64,000 nucleotides of DNA from Populus alba (lineage: Eukaryota > Streptophyta > Magnoliopsida > Malpighiales > Salicaceae): positions 7,159,875 through 7,223,874 of the forward strand of contig NC_133300.1 of NCBI RefSeq assembly GCF_005239225.2. The letters run 5' to 3'. The position numbers and the translations under genes were made by a program. Position 1 is the stretch's first letter. The number at the start of each line of letters is the position of its first letter. Below, piece after piece: positions 45,371 through 57,010 of the stretch. Under the pieces are notes generated by a model. That model was not told the DNA's origin, did no database searches, and saw only the letters and a program-made list of their open reading frames with translations.

Positions 45371-47347
45371 TCTCTATTTGAATCCAACTGTAATTTTATT
45401 GGTAAAAGCATCCACAAAAAATTACATGTCATTGTGCTTTTTGGATTTTTTAAATTCCCCCTTTTTTTTTTTAATCTTGATGCTTGAAAAAGATTGTGTT
45501 AGGTTTTAATCCTAGCCCACCAAAGAATTGATTTTAATCTTGAGCCTATAAAAAGATTGTGTAATTGGTTTAGCTCACATGTTAAGTGAACCCTGTGTTA
45601 TAGTGAATACTTGAATATAGGCTTAAGAAGTGAAATAGGTAATTTTTTAAATCACTATGAAATTGGTATGTCTTTTTTTATCCTTAACCCTTTAATTTAT
45701 GATCTTATTATTAATTGTTGATTCCAGCATCATTAAAGAGTTTGATATTAATTTAGGTAATCTTTGGCTTATTGAAGTTTAATTTTTGAAGTGCTAGAAT
45801 TATTCCGTAAAGCCTTTTAGAATTTTTAATCTTTCACCCCCTTTCAGAATTTTTAAATCTTTCACGTCTATTGCTAGTCTTGAACTTTTGCGTTCTAGAA
45901 AGCACATCCAACCCATCACCTAATAGCATCTTTAATGGTAAAAGTCATTTAGAAGATCCAAATTATTAAAATAACCTTTTGAATAGTGTAAATATGGTTT
46001 TATTCTTATGTCCAATCAAATAAAAAATGTTATTTAAATAACCAAATTATATTTTAATATATTTGATATTCATATATTACTTACTTGTAACTAATTTAAT
46101 TAATATTTATATAATATATTCATCTTAATAACTATACAATTGATATGAGTAATTTATCATAACTAAATATAAACTAATAAAGCAATATGAAAGTTAAAAG
46201 ATATAATTTTAAGATCAAAATTTAAACTTTCAAATAAAAAATTATTTATATGAATATTTTTAATCTTTTATTAGACCGCCAAAATTTTCTTTCTTTTTTC
46301 TTGAAAAAATCTGAACTTTGAAAAATATAACTGCCAAGATTTTAGATTTTAAGATTTTGAAATTTGAAACAAAAAATACATGTATAAAAATGTTCATATA
46401 GTTAAACATTTTGTTCTCTCCATCCTTTACTTTTATTTACTTAAAGTTCATCATGAATCATTCTAATTTTAATTTTTATGATGCTTTTTATTTTGATAAT
46501 GAGACTGCTATGTTTGCCTTCCAAGTTGTTATTGTAGTTGTTGTTGAAAAAGAATTGAATCATCAAAGGTTAAGAATAAAGTCTCGTGGTTGTATTCTTG
46601 GTCGCAATGTCATCAATCGTAATAGAAATAAAGGTGAACTAAGATTATATAATGATTATTTTACTGAAAATTTTAAATTCATTAAAAGCCAATTTTGAAG
46701 TAGGTTTAGGATGATTCGTTGTCTTTTCCTCCATATCTCAAATGTAGTGGAAGCTCATAACCCATACTTTATGAAAAGACCAAATATTGTTGGTGTTTTT
46801 GCTTATGTTGCCTTCATAAGGAAAATTTAGCACAAATGATACTTACATATGGCATTCTTGTAGATCTTATTACTGAATGTCTTTGAATTCGAGAAAATGT
46901 TACAATAAAAAGTCTTAGACGTTTCACCAAATCAATAGTAGAAATTTTTAGTGATTGGTATCTTCCTCTCAACTCTAAGAAGATTTGATCTAACATTTGT
47001 GGCAATAATATGGTGATAAGTAGAATGATAAGATTTGAGCTTCTTATTTTATCATGATTTTAAATTAATTTCATGTTATTCTATTTTCCTTTATGATTTT
47101 TATATTTCGAGTTAAGTAATCATACTTATTTTTGGGTGTTAAAAGAACTTGAAAAAAGTTTCACAAATTGATATCAATATTATAACAAGATAAAATTAAA
47201 CCCTAATAAATATATTTAAAATAAACAAGAAATTTCAAAGTAATTAATTAAAAATACATTTGCCTAAATAATACATCAATCAAGCTAATTAAAAATTTAA
47301 ACCCCTCTTTTGCATAATTTTACAACTTTCTATTTTAAAAATAAGCC
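45168..47347. repeat. Right copy of duplicated TE block (partner 1-2,199)
   Basis: Collinear, same orientation, with the CACTA end, AT-rich spacer (45,371-46,440, no gene) and Harbinger relic. Similarity continues to AAATAAGCC at 47,347, then copy-specific DNA follows. Confidence 0.85.
46450..46990 (+). pseudogene. PIF/Harbinger transposase relic (right copy)
   Basis: Same as 1,340-1,880 but with fewer lesions in the first half: KGELRLYNDYFTEN is open here, then TGA at 46,696, then SRFRMIRCLFLHISNVVEAH with NPYFMKRPNIVG in the same frame. After a +1 frame change come AQMILTYGILVDLITECL, then a stop, then VTIKSLRRFTKSIVEIFSDWY. This motif series is that of plant Harbinger (Plant_tran/DDE_Tnp_4) transposases. 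The catalytic half is missing. A possible partner protein relic is at 48,680-49,090. Confidence 0.8.
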
Positions 47348-48140
47348 ACAGAAATCGAATCCAACTTAGAAATATCTAATTTCATAATTCATTCTTTTAT
47401 CTTAATCTTTAGAAAACAACAATTTGTTTTAGGTCCTGGTTAAAGAAAATCACTAGATGAGATTTCCAGGTTAACCTCACTAGGGTGGGCTTAACTCATA
47501 TATTTAGGTTGGCCCAACCCAATATATTATTACAATGTAATATTAATATATAATATAATAAATATATTAAATAAGAAAACAAACAAAAAAATTCCAAGAA
47601 ACCCTTTCAAAAAATTTATGATTTTCTCACGTATTTTTCTATCAATTTTTCTTAATATTAGTTTGTATTTTTATATTGTAAAGATACAAATTTTGGTATT
47701 AAAATATCCGGTCTTCTCTGAAATGTTGCAAAAACATTATATTAAAAAAAAACAATGAAAAAATATATTGGTTTCTTGTATACGGCCAAGTCTCTCAAAA
47801 TAAAGAAAAACAATCTTATCATACTTTCAAATAAAAAAAGATATGTATTTACATGTATTTTGAGCTTTAACAACCAGTTTATTAAAGTCATTAGAATTAG
47901 GCCCATATTTGAAAAATACCAAAAAATATTTTGTTCACTTTTCATATATGGGATTATGAACTTATACATAAAATGTCTTTCCAATGTTAAATAAAAGGTA
48001 GGTTTTATTATTATTATTATTATTGATGTTAGAACAATTAAGTTTTACCTGATAAGATAAGGATCTCCTTATTAAGGACTTTTCTTAAACCTTAGACAGA
48101 CCAACAATTAGAAAACACGACAATACTTTAGCTTGTATTA
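47348..48140. other. Copy-specific AT-rich region, no gene seen
   Basis: No recognisable protein on either strand. Short open frames on both strands at 47,742-47,994 overlap and show no family features. A TTA microsatellite lies at 48,005-48,025. This stretch has no counterpart in the left block. Confidence 0.5.
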
Positions 48141-48144
48141 GACA

Positions 48145-48320
48145 ATTAAACAATACAGTTTACCTTAGGTATGACATATTAAGGGAGTTAATACCTTCCA
48201 TTTACGTAACTAGTCCTTGTGCCTGATCTCTAAGACTAGTTAGGGTTCCTAGTGACTAAAACACTAGGTGACGACTCTCATTTCCTCTTCCCACTAATAA
48301 AGGAGAAGAATTCCTTGTCC
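48145..48320 (+). mobile_element. Fragment of a Tat-type LTR, opposite orientation to A and B
   Basis: The passage TACCTTAGGTATG...TTAATACCTTCC...AACTAGTCCTTGTGCC...CTAGTGACTAAAACACTAGGTGACGACTC is, in reverse complement, the first 150 bp or so of the A and B LTRs (GTCGCCACCTAGT, AAGGGACTGGTTG, GGTATTAGCACCCC, CTACCTAAGGTAAGC). It is strongly diverged and incomplete. The neighbouring minus-strand open frame at 48,294-48,572 is of unknown nature. Confidence 0.6.
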
Positions 48321-48679
48321 TGACCATTTCCCCACAATTTCCTGATATCCAAGAGGATGATCGTGGCAACGCCACCTACATGCGATAATAGCTTGTTGCT
48401 CTCTCATAACTTTCCTATCTTGTTTATTTTGTTCCTCAATTTCAACTAGAGTATTCTTGAATTGTTGCATGAGATTCATTACAATTGCCTCTCTAATTAT
48501 CTCTTTTCCTTGTCTATGTTTAGTTCGCTCCTTTGTAGTCTTTTGACAAATTGTCCTATCTTTATAAATCAACAGTTTTATATCTTGTCCTAAACAAACA
48601 TAATTAAGGATAGTTGGATAAGAGGTAAATGGAGTTAATGAAGCAAGACTTGCAGTGGCATGATCTTCTTTTTTTACAT

Positions 48680-48827
48680 GTGTTTGTTGACTTGCACGCT
48701 CATATTTTCATTTGGGTTCATTTGTTAAAATAACCCAACAATATTCAAAATGAAATTGTTTTACCAACGTAAACAACATTCATTTGCTAAGCATCATTGA
48801 TCTTGTAAGAAATAAAAAAAATATATG

Positions 48828-48868
<41 letters not shown>

Positions 48869-49090
48869 CAATTTAAAATGTATAACTATTAAAATTACCC
48901 TAGATTCTTCGGTCATTCTATTTTGATGATGGTTTTCAATTTGGGTAACAAATCCAATGAATTTACCAACTTCTCTATTTATTTCTTGCCATTTTACTCG
49001 AACAAAGTCATCTTTGTTCAATATAAGTAAATAATCTTCCTTCGATGAGAAGTTCTTACTCCTTTTTAATGTTGGACAATTAAAGTAGAG
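48680..49090 (-). pseudogene. PIF/Harbinger ORF1 (SANT/NAM-associated) relic
   Basis: On the minus strand: RSKNFSSKEDYLLILNKDD, then VRVKWQEINREVGKFIGF and VTQIENHHQNRMTEE, then after a TA-run (48,831-48,866) and frame change KQFHFEYCWVILTNEPK. This matches the Myb/SANT-like proteins encoded beside Harbinger transposases and their domesticated relatives (LQ-RW--I---V-KF-G----IE, then F-FEHCW-ILK--PKW). Stops and shifts make it dead. It converges on the transposase relic at 46,450-46,990, so the two may come from one element. Confidence 0.65.
48831..48866. repeat. TA dinucleotide microsatellite
   Basis: Uninterrupted (AT)n of about 36 bp inside the Harbinger ORF1 relic. Confidence 0.95.
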
Positions 49091-49180
49091 TATATAGAGT
49101 CATCAATTATTTGATTAGGATCACTTGGTTAAGAGAGAATATCTTCTGACTCACTCATAAAAAAAGTTTGTGTGAGAGCT

Positions 49181-49350
49181 AGTTGAGAATAATTAGAAGG
49201 CTTAACCTATTGGTTAGCCACCATTTTCTATACATATGTGTAAGGCAATATACAATAGTAATGGTGAAGTAATATAATACAAAAGTATGAGTATAATATT
49301 TTCTATATAGTATGCCTATAATATTTCCTATATAGATACATTCTATAATA
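49181..49350 (-). repeat. Copia C2 3' LTR
   Basis: Minus strand TATTATAGAATG...ATTATTCTCAACT, 170 bp. It carries a doubled ATATTTTCTATATAG-like segment that is single in the other LTR, explaining its 26-bp greater length. Confidence 0.9.
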
Positions 49351-49369
49351 TGCCCCCTCAATCTGAGGA

Positions 49370-49950
49370 TGGAGGATCGGTCTGAAGCTTGAATCGAAAA
49401 GTAGTAAACGAAGCAGTAGGAAGCGGCTTAGTAAGAACATCGACAAGTTGATCGTGAAAGGAGGTAAAGTGAATTTGAATCTCTTTCTTCGCAACTCTGT
49501 CTTAAGCAAAATGATAGCCAACTTCAACGTGTTTAGCACGAGTATCAAAGATAGGATTTGCAGATAAATAAGTAACGCCTAGATTATCACACCAAATAGT
49601 AGGAGTAGAAGCAGAATGAATCTGTAGAATTCTCAATAGATACTGAAGCTAGATAACCCCAGCAGTGCCATCTGCTAATGCTTTATACTCAACCTTGGTG
49701 GAGGAGCGAGCAACTATGCGTTGTTTGCTTGATTTTCATTAAACTGGTGTGTGACAAAAAAAGACAAGATAACAACTCATAGACTTACAATCATCAGTAC
49801 TACCTGCCCAATTTGCATCTGTAAAGCCATGTAGAGCAAAGGAGGAACTGCGAGTGATATGTAAGTAATTGGTGGTTGTACCCCATAGATAACGCAAAAT
49901 GGGTTTAACAACACCCCAATGAGAATCTGTAGGAGCATGCATAAATGACC
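49370..49950 (-). pseudogene. Copia C2 RNase H remnant
   Basis: Minus strand RNase H of copia type: MHAPTDSHWGVVKPILRYL, ALHGFTDANWAGSTDDCKS and MSCYLVFFCHTPV, then in other frames the EAEYKALADGT-like and LADVLTKPLP-like parts. Conserved Asp residues are partly visible. The reading frame is lost near 49,740 and the reverse transcriptase core is deleted. Confidence 0.85.
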
Positions 49951-50999
49951 CTCTCTTTGTCCTTTCAATTTCAGTACTTAAACTCATCAATCAATTCTTT
50001 TATTTATGTGATAGGCCTACATTTAAGATGAACATTTAACCATAAATTAAAAGTATATTATATTATTAGATATGTTATTATAAAACTTGCTTTAGTTAAG
50101 GAGTTATTGATATTTCAAGTGCAAAATGATGATATAAAACCTTGATAAAAATGCACTTTAAAGTACTAATCACCCACCAACCACCAACAACATTCATTGA
50201 AGGATGAAATAGAACCAAGGACTGGGTGTTATTGGAGCGTAGGCCCTGAATTTCATTGTGCATAGCACCATGCCACGCCTCATACTTGTCAGCATGAGAG
50301 AATGCAATTGGAAACATATTTACATGAAAACAAACATGATGGGAGACATATACATGTTGAGATGCTAAATCAAGACAACAATAATCAATATGAGAGGAAT
50401 TATACCCTAAGAACACACATGGAGATGAATGGAAATCCAACTTTTGAACATGGTATGGATGCAAAAAAGGAAAACAAAGACACCCCATAGAAAATCATAA
50501 TCAGGAGTACGATTAAACAAACATTCAAAAAGAGACTAATTTTGGAGGACAAGAGTGGGCATGTGATTGATGATAAATACTGATGATTCAAATGTATAAT
50601 TCCAAAATTGTAACAGGGGACTAAATTTTCCTACAAGTGTAAGACCTATTTCAACAATATGACGATGGCGACGCTCAACCCTGCCATTTTGCTCATGTGT
50701 ATGAGGAAAAATTAACCTATGATGAATACCAAAAGTTAAAAGAAATTGTTTAACTTGCGATATTCACTACGCTAATCAGTTTGAACAGATTTAATGTTAC
50801 GGGAAAACTGACGCTTATTAAGCAGTTGAAAACGTCGGAATATAGAAAACACATCGGATTTGGCAAGAGGATAATACCATATATGTTTTGTATGTGCATT
50901 AATAAAGATAACAAAGTACCTGCATAATCGGTCAGAGTTGGAAGATCAGGAGTAACGTGTTGGTTCGCACCAATATCCAGGAACCAAGTACCTGCAGAA

Positions 51000-52000
51000 A
51001 CAGAGCCAATAATAAAATGAGTAGAAGGCTGGTGATCGTTGCTCCAAAACTGAGCACATTAGGGGGCGGTGTGGCTGAAGGAGAAGTACAGCTGACACTT
51101 GATGGTTTGCTCAAAAGGCTGGTGAGAAGGCCACTGGCCAGAACCAACAAATCATCTGGTTTGTTGCTAGTTACCTTGCTTCCAGTCTGTAGGGGTAGAA
51201 GAATGAAAACCATGAAAATAAAACATGTGTTGGTTGTTATACCAACTGCTGTTAGGGTGCCAATGGTTGCGTGAACGACCTCTATTATGGCTAAAATCAA
51301 ACCTATGTTGATGTTGGGTAAGGTGAGCAGAGGGTAACAAAGATTGTGTAGGTAGCAGAGGTGGATTTATAGTCAAGGATGGAAGACAAGTCTTATGCAG
51401 AAACTCATGAGTAAGAAGATAGTTATGAAGGTCAGCAGATGACAATGATTCTGCCTTGGTTACAGGACTAGTGATCAAGTCTTTAAACTCACCACGAAGA
51501 CCACAGAATATATAGAGGTTGAAGTCTTCAAGAGAAAGGAGTTGGCCAACAATAACAAATTCATCAAATAATGACTTGGTGTGCTGCATGTATGTAGTAA
51601 CCAAAGCATCTCCTTGTCTAAGATCTTGAAAATATGGATGGAGTTGCATAATGTCAAAATTCAACAGAGAAGTGAGCACTTTCTCAATAGTGCGCCAAAC
51701 ACAAGAAGAAGTCTGACAATCTACCACAACATGCGGGACGTCCATGGAGAGATAGTAGAGTAACACACTTAAAATAAGTTGATCTTGTTGCTTCCAACGA
51801 AGAAATAAGGGGTTGGTTGTTAAAGAAGAACCATCAAAACTGTCAGAAACATGGGACAAGGAACCATGGTTATGCTTTGCAGGTTAGGGCTGCTGCTGGT
51901 GGGAAGAAAAAACATCGGCAATAGCTGCTGAATGGCTGGCTGGCTGGGCTACACCTCTGGTAGTGGGGGAGAAGATGGAAGTAGCACTAGTATAGTCCAT
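51000..52000 (-). pseudogene. Copia C2 gag
   Basis: Longest open part at 51,167-51,859: WKQQDQLILSVLLYYLSM, YFQDLRQGDALVTTYMQHTK and LEDFNLYIFCGLRGEFKDLI. The zinc knuckle near 51,050-51,110 has Tyr instead of the second Cys and a stop before the last Cys. N-terminal sequence upstream (51,860-52,000) is frame-broken. Nearly collinear with C1 gag at 30,011-31,130. Confidence 0.88.
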
Positions 52001-52077
52001 TTAAGAGAGGGAGAGAGAAGGCCAGCTGTATGGGGGGAGGGAGAAAAGAGTTCTGACACTAGAAGGCTCTAATACCA

Positions 52078-52221
52078 AGTTGAGAATAATTAGGAGGCTT
52101 AACTTATTGGTTAGCCAACTTTTTTTGTATATATATGTAGGGCAATATACAATAGTAATGGTGGAGATTATAATACCAGAGTATGACTATAATATTTTCT
52201 ATATGGATATATTCTATAATA
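52078..52221 (-). repeat. Copia C2 5' LTR
   Basis: 144 bp, minus strand TATTATAGAATATATC...ATTATTCTCAACT, followed by the primer site. It matches C1 LTR 31,236-31,403. Confidence 0.9.
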
Positions 52222-53984
52222 AAGCTTGAAAAATTTGAATTCATCTACTTAAAAAAATGTATAGAATAGTTTGTAAGAGGTCAACTTTATCATTTGTTGT
52301 CACCACAACAAATTAACCCTAAACCTTCAAGTTTAATATTTTTAGGAAAGAAAAAATTATGTTATGTTCAAGCAAAATGATACAAACAATAGTATGGACA
52401 TTACACAAGGATAATGTACCCTGATATGACATAAAAAGAATAAGATATCAACCTGGAACTGAAATAATAAGTAAAATAAGACTTTACTTAGGAAATAGAA
52501 CAAAAGTGTAAAAGACAACAAAGATTTAGGAATAGTATGATGCCACTTGAGTAAAGTCTTTTTCAAATATAAGCAGAAGCCACTAACACAATTCAAGAAA
52601 TGTAGAGCATAAAATCCAAGAAGAAAAAAAAAAGGACGACTAGATAAAATCCAAGAAGCCACACCCAATAAATCAGAAATGAAGAATGGAACAAATAGAA
52701 GAAGTTAGAAAGAAAAATAAAAAAAAACACTAGGCTAAATAATTGTTTAAATAAAAAAAAGGAAATTATATGGATTCTTTTAAATCTTCAGCAAAAAAAA
52801 ATTATTCCTTCCTTTGGAGTTGAGCATCATACAACGTGTATGATTTGTGATGAAAAGAAACATATAAGCAAATATCTTCAAAGTGGTATTTTTTGTTGTT
52901 TAAAGGTCAATTTATGGGTGCCATCTTTTGAGAAACATAGGAGAACCTTTCTGTATAAATCAAATGGCTTTAATTAGAATTTAAAATAAAAAATGTTAAA
53001 GAGAAGAGTACTGAAAAGTTTTAAACTATATGCTTATCTTCTAAACAAGTATTGTCTTGTCTATAGGTCAACTATGTCATAAGACTATTACTGATAATAT
53101 AGCACATAAACTTAGAGAAAAAATATAGTACAAAATTTAAATGGATGCCGATCATGGTTCGAGATAAATATTTAAGTTCCATCACGTATAAATCATAGTT
53201 CAGAAGCCCTAATCATGCCTTCTTTTTTCTTCTTGGTTAACCCTTGCTTCTTGGGTTTTTTTTCCGGTTGATTTATTTTGATAAGATTTATTAGTGCTTC
53301 TAGGGAATGTGCAAATTAATATGGCCAGTAGATTTCGAATCTAATAAACCAATGATGACCCAATTAAATCAGCTGTTACATTTTCAGCCACTGAATAAAG
53401 TGAATAGGCATCTGGTTCTACTCACCTTTTAAAGTGATGGAAGATGGTAGACATGAATGCTAACGAAGAAGCATTCAAATGGGAGTGGATGGCAAAAATG
53501 GTACCTTTTAGACTTGTAATTCAAAGGTGGCTCTTTAGTAGCATTTCTTCTTCATGAGATTTTAAATTCAAGATTTCTCTCTACGTTTTTTTTTAGCATT
53601 TCCAAAAGGTTAAACCTTCTTCTCTGTATAATACTTATGCGTGTTGGAGTCATATACATCAACATTTAGGATTCAAGGTATATATTCTTTACAACAATAT
53701 GATGCATGGACTCCAGGATCCTGGAGGGTTTTTTAAGTATGTAAAGATAAAAAGCATATAGATAGGAATGTCAAATTGTAACAATCTCAAATTAAAACAA
53801 GAGGTGCATATGCTTTATACGTGACGGAGGGAATGTAAATTTGTTTTCCTCGTATAATAGTTACACATATATATACATATGCATGTGCGTGCATTGGAAT
53901 GAAAATTATAAATTTGGTTTGTGCAAGTTTTCCTTGATTATATTCTAGATGGATCCAGAAACCACCATTCACATTCAATGGATC
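52222..53984. repeat. Right copy of duplicated flank, including empty CACTA-1 site
   Basis: Collinear with 31,404-32,602 plus 40,911-41,196. The CACTA-1 insertion point is unoccupied at 53,641-53,645. An additional 275-bp segment (52,347-52,622) is absent from the left copy. No gene recognised. Confidence 0.9.
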
Positions 53985-54560
53985 TCAGTAAGGTTAGTTA
54001 ACCTAGCTCAAATCTATTCACAACAAAATAGGTAAGATATCATAAAAGGTGAAGAGAATGAGAAAAAGTGTAATGAAGGTGAAGAGAATGTGTATTTATG
54101 TGCAACATGATAATGATTGTGTGGCCTAGAGTTGCATGCATAGAACTTGTGTGGCTTTGAATAATTCTGGCCTCTAACAGGGCTTTCAATAGAGTAGCTC
54201 TAATAATGGTTGGCTTTGTATTGAGAGATATTGTACGGGGAAATGGCTTTGGCTCTAGCCTTGAGAATAGCCGGCCGGTGATTTCCCATCCTGTAAACTT
54301 TTTTCATGAAAAAAAAGATGTATCATTGATGAAAAAGTTAGTATTGCTTACTATTTTTTGTGAAGCTAGTAATCCATTGAAGAAAAAAAATATGTGCTTG
54401 TTAGCGTTATACAAGCCTTTTCATATAGCAAAATCTTATTGGCTAGCCTAGATGACATTAGTTTTTTTTTTTTTTAATTAATATGGATGTCTAAAACAAC
54501 TTATGCACCTCAATTAATATGAGTACCTTGATAGCCAATTAATATGAGTAACATGGATTT
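53985..54560. other. Single-copy region, no gene supported
   Basis: AT-rich. One 81-codon ATG-initiated frame (54,206-54,451, +) has no recognisable features and is judged chance. No RNA gene is visible. Confidence 0.5.
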
Positions 54561-55065
54561 TCTTTCTAGTCAGAGTAAAGATGGCATTTATGTCCTTTTC
54601 ATAGTCTTCTGCCACGTTTATGCCACAAGCTTTTCTGTCTACTAGTTTATCCACCTCTAGTTATATTAGGCATCGTTGACTCGGTCACCCAAGCTCCAGG
54701 GTTCTAAGTTGCCTAACATCAAATAAAAACGTCACTTGTACGTCTCATCTTCTAAATTTTCAGTGTCCAGCATGTTCATTAGGAAAATCATCACGTTTGT
54801 CATTAGAACCTACGGGTCACAAAATATATGTTCCTATCATCACTTCATGGTTTTATTGATGCTAATTAGGTGGGAGCATTAATGATCGGAAGTCTATGGG
54901 TGGTTACATTGTCTTTCTCGATACCACTCCTATTTCATGGAAATCTGGCAAGCAACACACTATTGCTCGCTCTCCACTAAAGCATAATACAAGACATTAG
55001 CTGATGGTACTTCTGAGGTTCTTTGGCTTTGTTATCTTCTCCAAATTAACCTAATTGAAGTCTCA
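54561..55065 (+). pseudogene. Copia relic D: GAG-pre-integrase fused to RNase H by deletion
   Basis: Plus strand. First SQSKDGIYVL, then RLGHPSSRVLSCLTSNKN and NFQCPACSLGKSSRLSLEP with a following GHK (54,561-54,830), a GAG-pre-integrase/zinc segment like C0 5,520-5,800. Directly after come HGFIDAN, DRKSMGGYIVFLDTTPISW and KSGKQHTIARS (54,845-54,975), an RNase H segment like C0 8,135-8,270. Roughly 2.3 kb of integrase and RT is missing between them. No LTR identified. Frame changes are present. Confidence 0.82.
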
Positions 55066-55189
55066 ATTCTTTTCTCCAAATTAAATAATCACAGAACATA
55101 AATTCTAATATACAAAATCCAGGCAGAATTATAATCCACTCAATTTTTTTTATTAATAGGATCACAAAGTTCTTTCCTAACTCAGGTAG

Positions 55190-55238
<49 letters not shown>

Positions 55239-55411
55239 TGGCTATTGATTATGTGAGCCCTTCAATCAATAATAAGTTGTTTAGTCTCATTTATGGAAAG
55301 TGGAGGGTTTATAAAATAGATCAAATCTTTGTAAATTATGTGAGTTTTTGCAATGTTTGGTAGACGCATCTTACAAGAAATAGACTTTGATTAACATGAA
55401 AAGAATTTACG
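55066..55411. other. Spacer with TA microsatellite
   Basis: AT-rich spacer between copia D and C3. It contains an (AT)n run of about 43 bp (55,192-55,234). No gene seen. Confidence 0.7.
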
Positions 55412-55549
55412 AGTTGAGAATAATTGGGAGGCTTAACCTATTGGTTAGCCAACATTTTCTATATATATGTGTAGGGCAATATACAATAGTAATGGTGGGG
55501 TTGCAATACAAGAGTATGACTACAATATTTCCTATATAGTACATTAATA
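55412..55549 (-). repeat. Copia C3 3' LTR
   Basis: 138 bp, shares TTGGTTAGCC and CAATATACAATAGTAATGGTG segments with C1 and C2 LTRs. Its inner end lacks the TCTA present in the C2 LTR end. Confidence 0.88.
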
Positions 55550-55559
55550 CGCCCCCTAA

Positions 55560-57010
55560 AGCTGATGGTGGAGGATCAACCTAAAGCTTGAACCGAAAAG
55601 CAGTAAATGGAGCAGTAGGAAGTGGCTAAGTAAAAACATCGACAAGTTGATCGTGAGAGGGGATAAAACAAATCTAAATCTCTTTCTTCTCAACCTTGTC
55701 TCATACAAAATGATAGTCAACCTCATCGTGTTTAGTGCGAGCATGAAAGATAGGATTTGTAGATAAGTAGCAACTAGATTATCACACCAAAGGGTAGGAG
55801 CAAAAGTAGAGAGAATCTACAAATCTCACAATAGATACTGAAGCTAGATAACCTCAGTAATGCCATCAGCTAAGGCTTTATACTCAGCCTCGGTAGAGGA
55901 TCGAGCAACTGTGCGTTGCTTGCTAGATTTCAAAGAGATAGGAGTCTGACCAAAAAAGACAAGATAACCACCTATAGACTTGTGGTCATCAATACTACCT
56001 GCCCAATCCACATCTATAAAACCATGGAGAGCAAATAAGAAACTGCAAGTGATATGGAAACCATAGGTAGCCGTATCGCGTAGATAACACATAATACGTT
56101 TAACAGCACCCCAATGTGAGTCTATAGGAGCATGCATAAACTGACAGACTCTGTTAACAACAAAACATATATCTGATCTCGTAAAGGTGAGATATTGAAG
56201 GGCACCTATAATTTAACGAAAACATATAGGGTCAGAACATAAAGGGTCCAACAGTATGATGACTTTAGAGGCAGAGATAGGAGTATCAACCGGTTTACAA
56301 TAAGTCATAGCCGCTTGAGTGAGAATGTCAAGAATATATTTATGCTGACATAACATCAGACCCATAGTAGTGGGTTGAACCTCAATTCCTAAAAAATAGT
56401 GAACAGCACCAAAGTCACGAAGCTTGAATTCTAAACTCATTAATTGGATTAGGCGGTGAAGCATAGCAAAGTTGCTACCTATAAGCAAAATGTCATCAAC
56501 ATAAACTAGAAGATAGAAAATATCAGCACCAATAGACAAGAAAAATAAGGAGGCAACAACGTTAGAAGTAGTAAAGCCAATAGAAATTAGAAAATCACTT
56601 AGACGAGTGTACCAGGCTCGTGGAGCTTGTTTTAAACCATATAAAGATTTATACAACCAGCACACATGAGAGGTAAGAGCAGAGTCAACAAAACCTGGAG
56701 GTTATTTAATGTAGACCTCTTCGGTAAGTACACCATTAAGGAAGTCATTATGAATATCAAGTTGATGAATCTTCCAATTACGTGAGACTGCAATGGAGAA
56801 CACTAATCAATGCCTTCTTGTTGAGTAAAACCTCGAGCCACCAAGCATGCCTTATACCGTTCAACACTGCCATCCACATGACTTTTTATCTTGTACACTC
56901 ATCAGCAACCAATGGCATTCATCGAAGGGTGAAACAAAACCAAGGACTAGGTGTTATTATAGTGTAATGCCTGAACTTCATCACGCATTGCACAATGCCA
57001 TGCCTCATAC
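55560..57010 (-). pseudogene. Copia C3 reverse transcriptase and RNase H
   Basis: Minus strand. RT start near 57,000-56,890 (HPSMNAIGC-like, then RxKARLVARGFTQQ in broken frames), [18 protein letters not shown] (about 56,760-56,700), LYGLKQAPRAWYTRLSDFL and YVDD in LLVYVDDILLIGSN (56,665-56,213), then RNase H with HGFIDVDWAGSIDDHKS and RTVARSSTEAEYKALADGI (56,137-55,844) and the LADVL/SFRLILHHQL-like tail. It is frame-broken between 56,665 and 57,000 and at 56,210. Active-site YVDD is kept. Confidence 0.88.

Larger units (their letters stand above)
49181..52221 (-). mobile_element. Copia C2, internally deleted, both LTRs present
   Basis: Minus strand, 3,041 bp. 3' LTR 49,181-49,350; PPT (TGAGGGGGCA) adjoining; RNase H relic 49,370-49,950; about 200 bp of foreign AT-rich filler (49,960-50,160); RT start 50,165-50,300; integrase and protease remnants 50,320-50,990; gag 51,000-52,000; primer site TGGTATTAGAGC (52,066-52,077); 5' LTR 52,078-52,221. 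TSD GAGCT (49,176-49,180) against AAGCT (52,222-52,226), one mutation. C1 keeps GAGCT at the matching end, so C1 and C2 are duplicated copies of one insertion. Confidence 0.92.

Noticed and set aside
47742..47994. Overlapping sense and antisense open frames of about 80 codons
   Set aside because: AT-rich chance frames with Lys/Ile/Phe-rich content. No motif and no copy elsewhere in the window.
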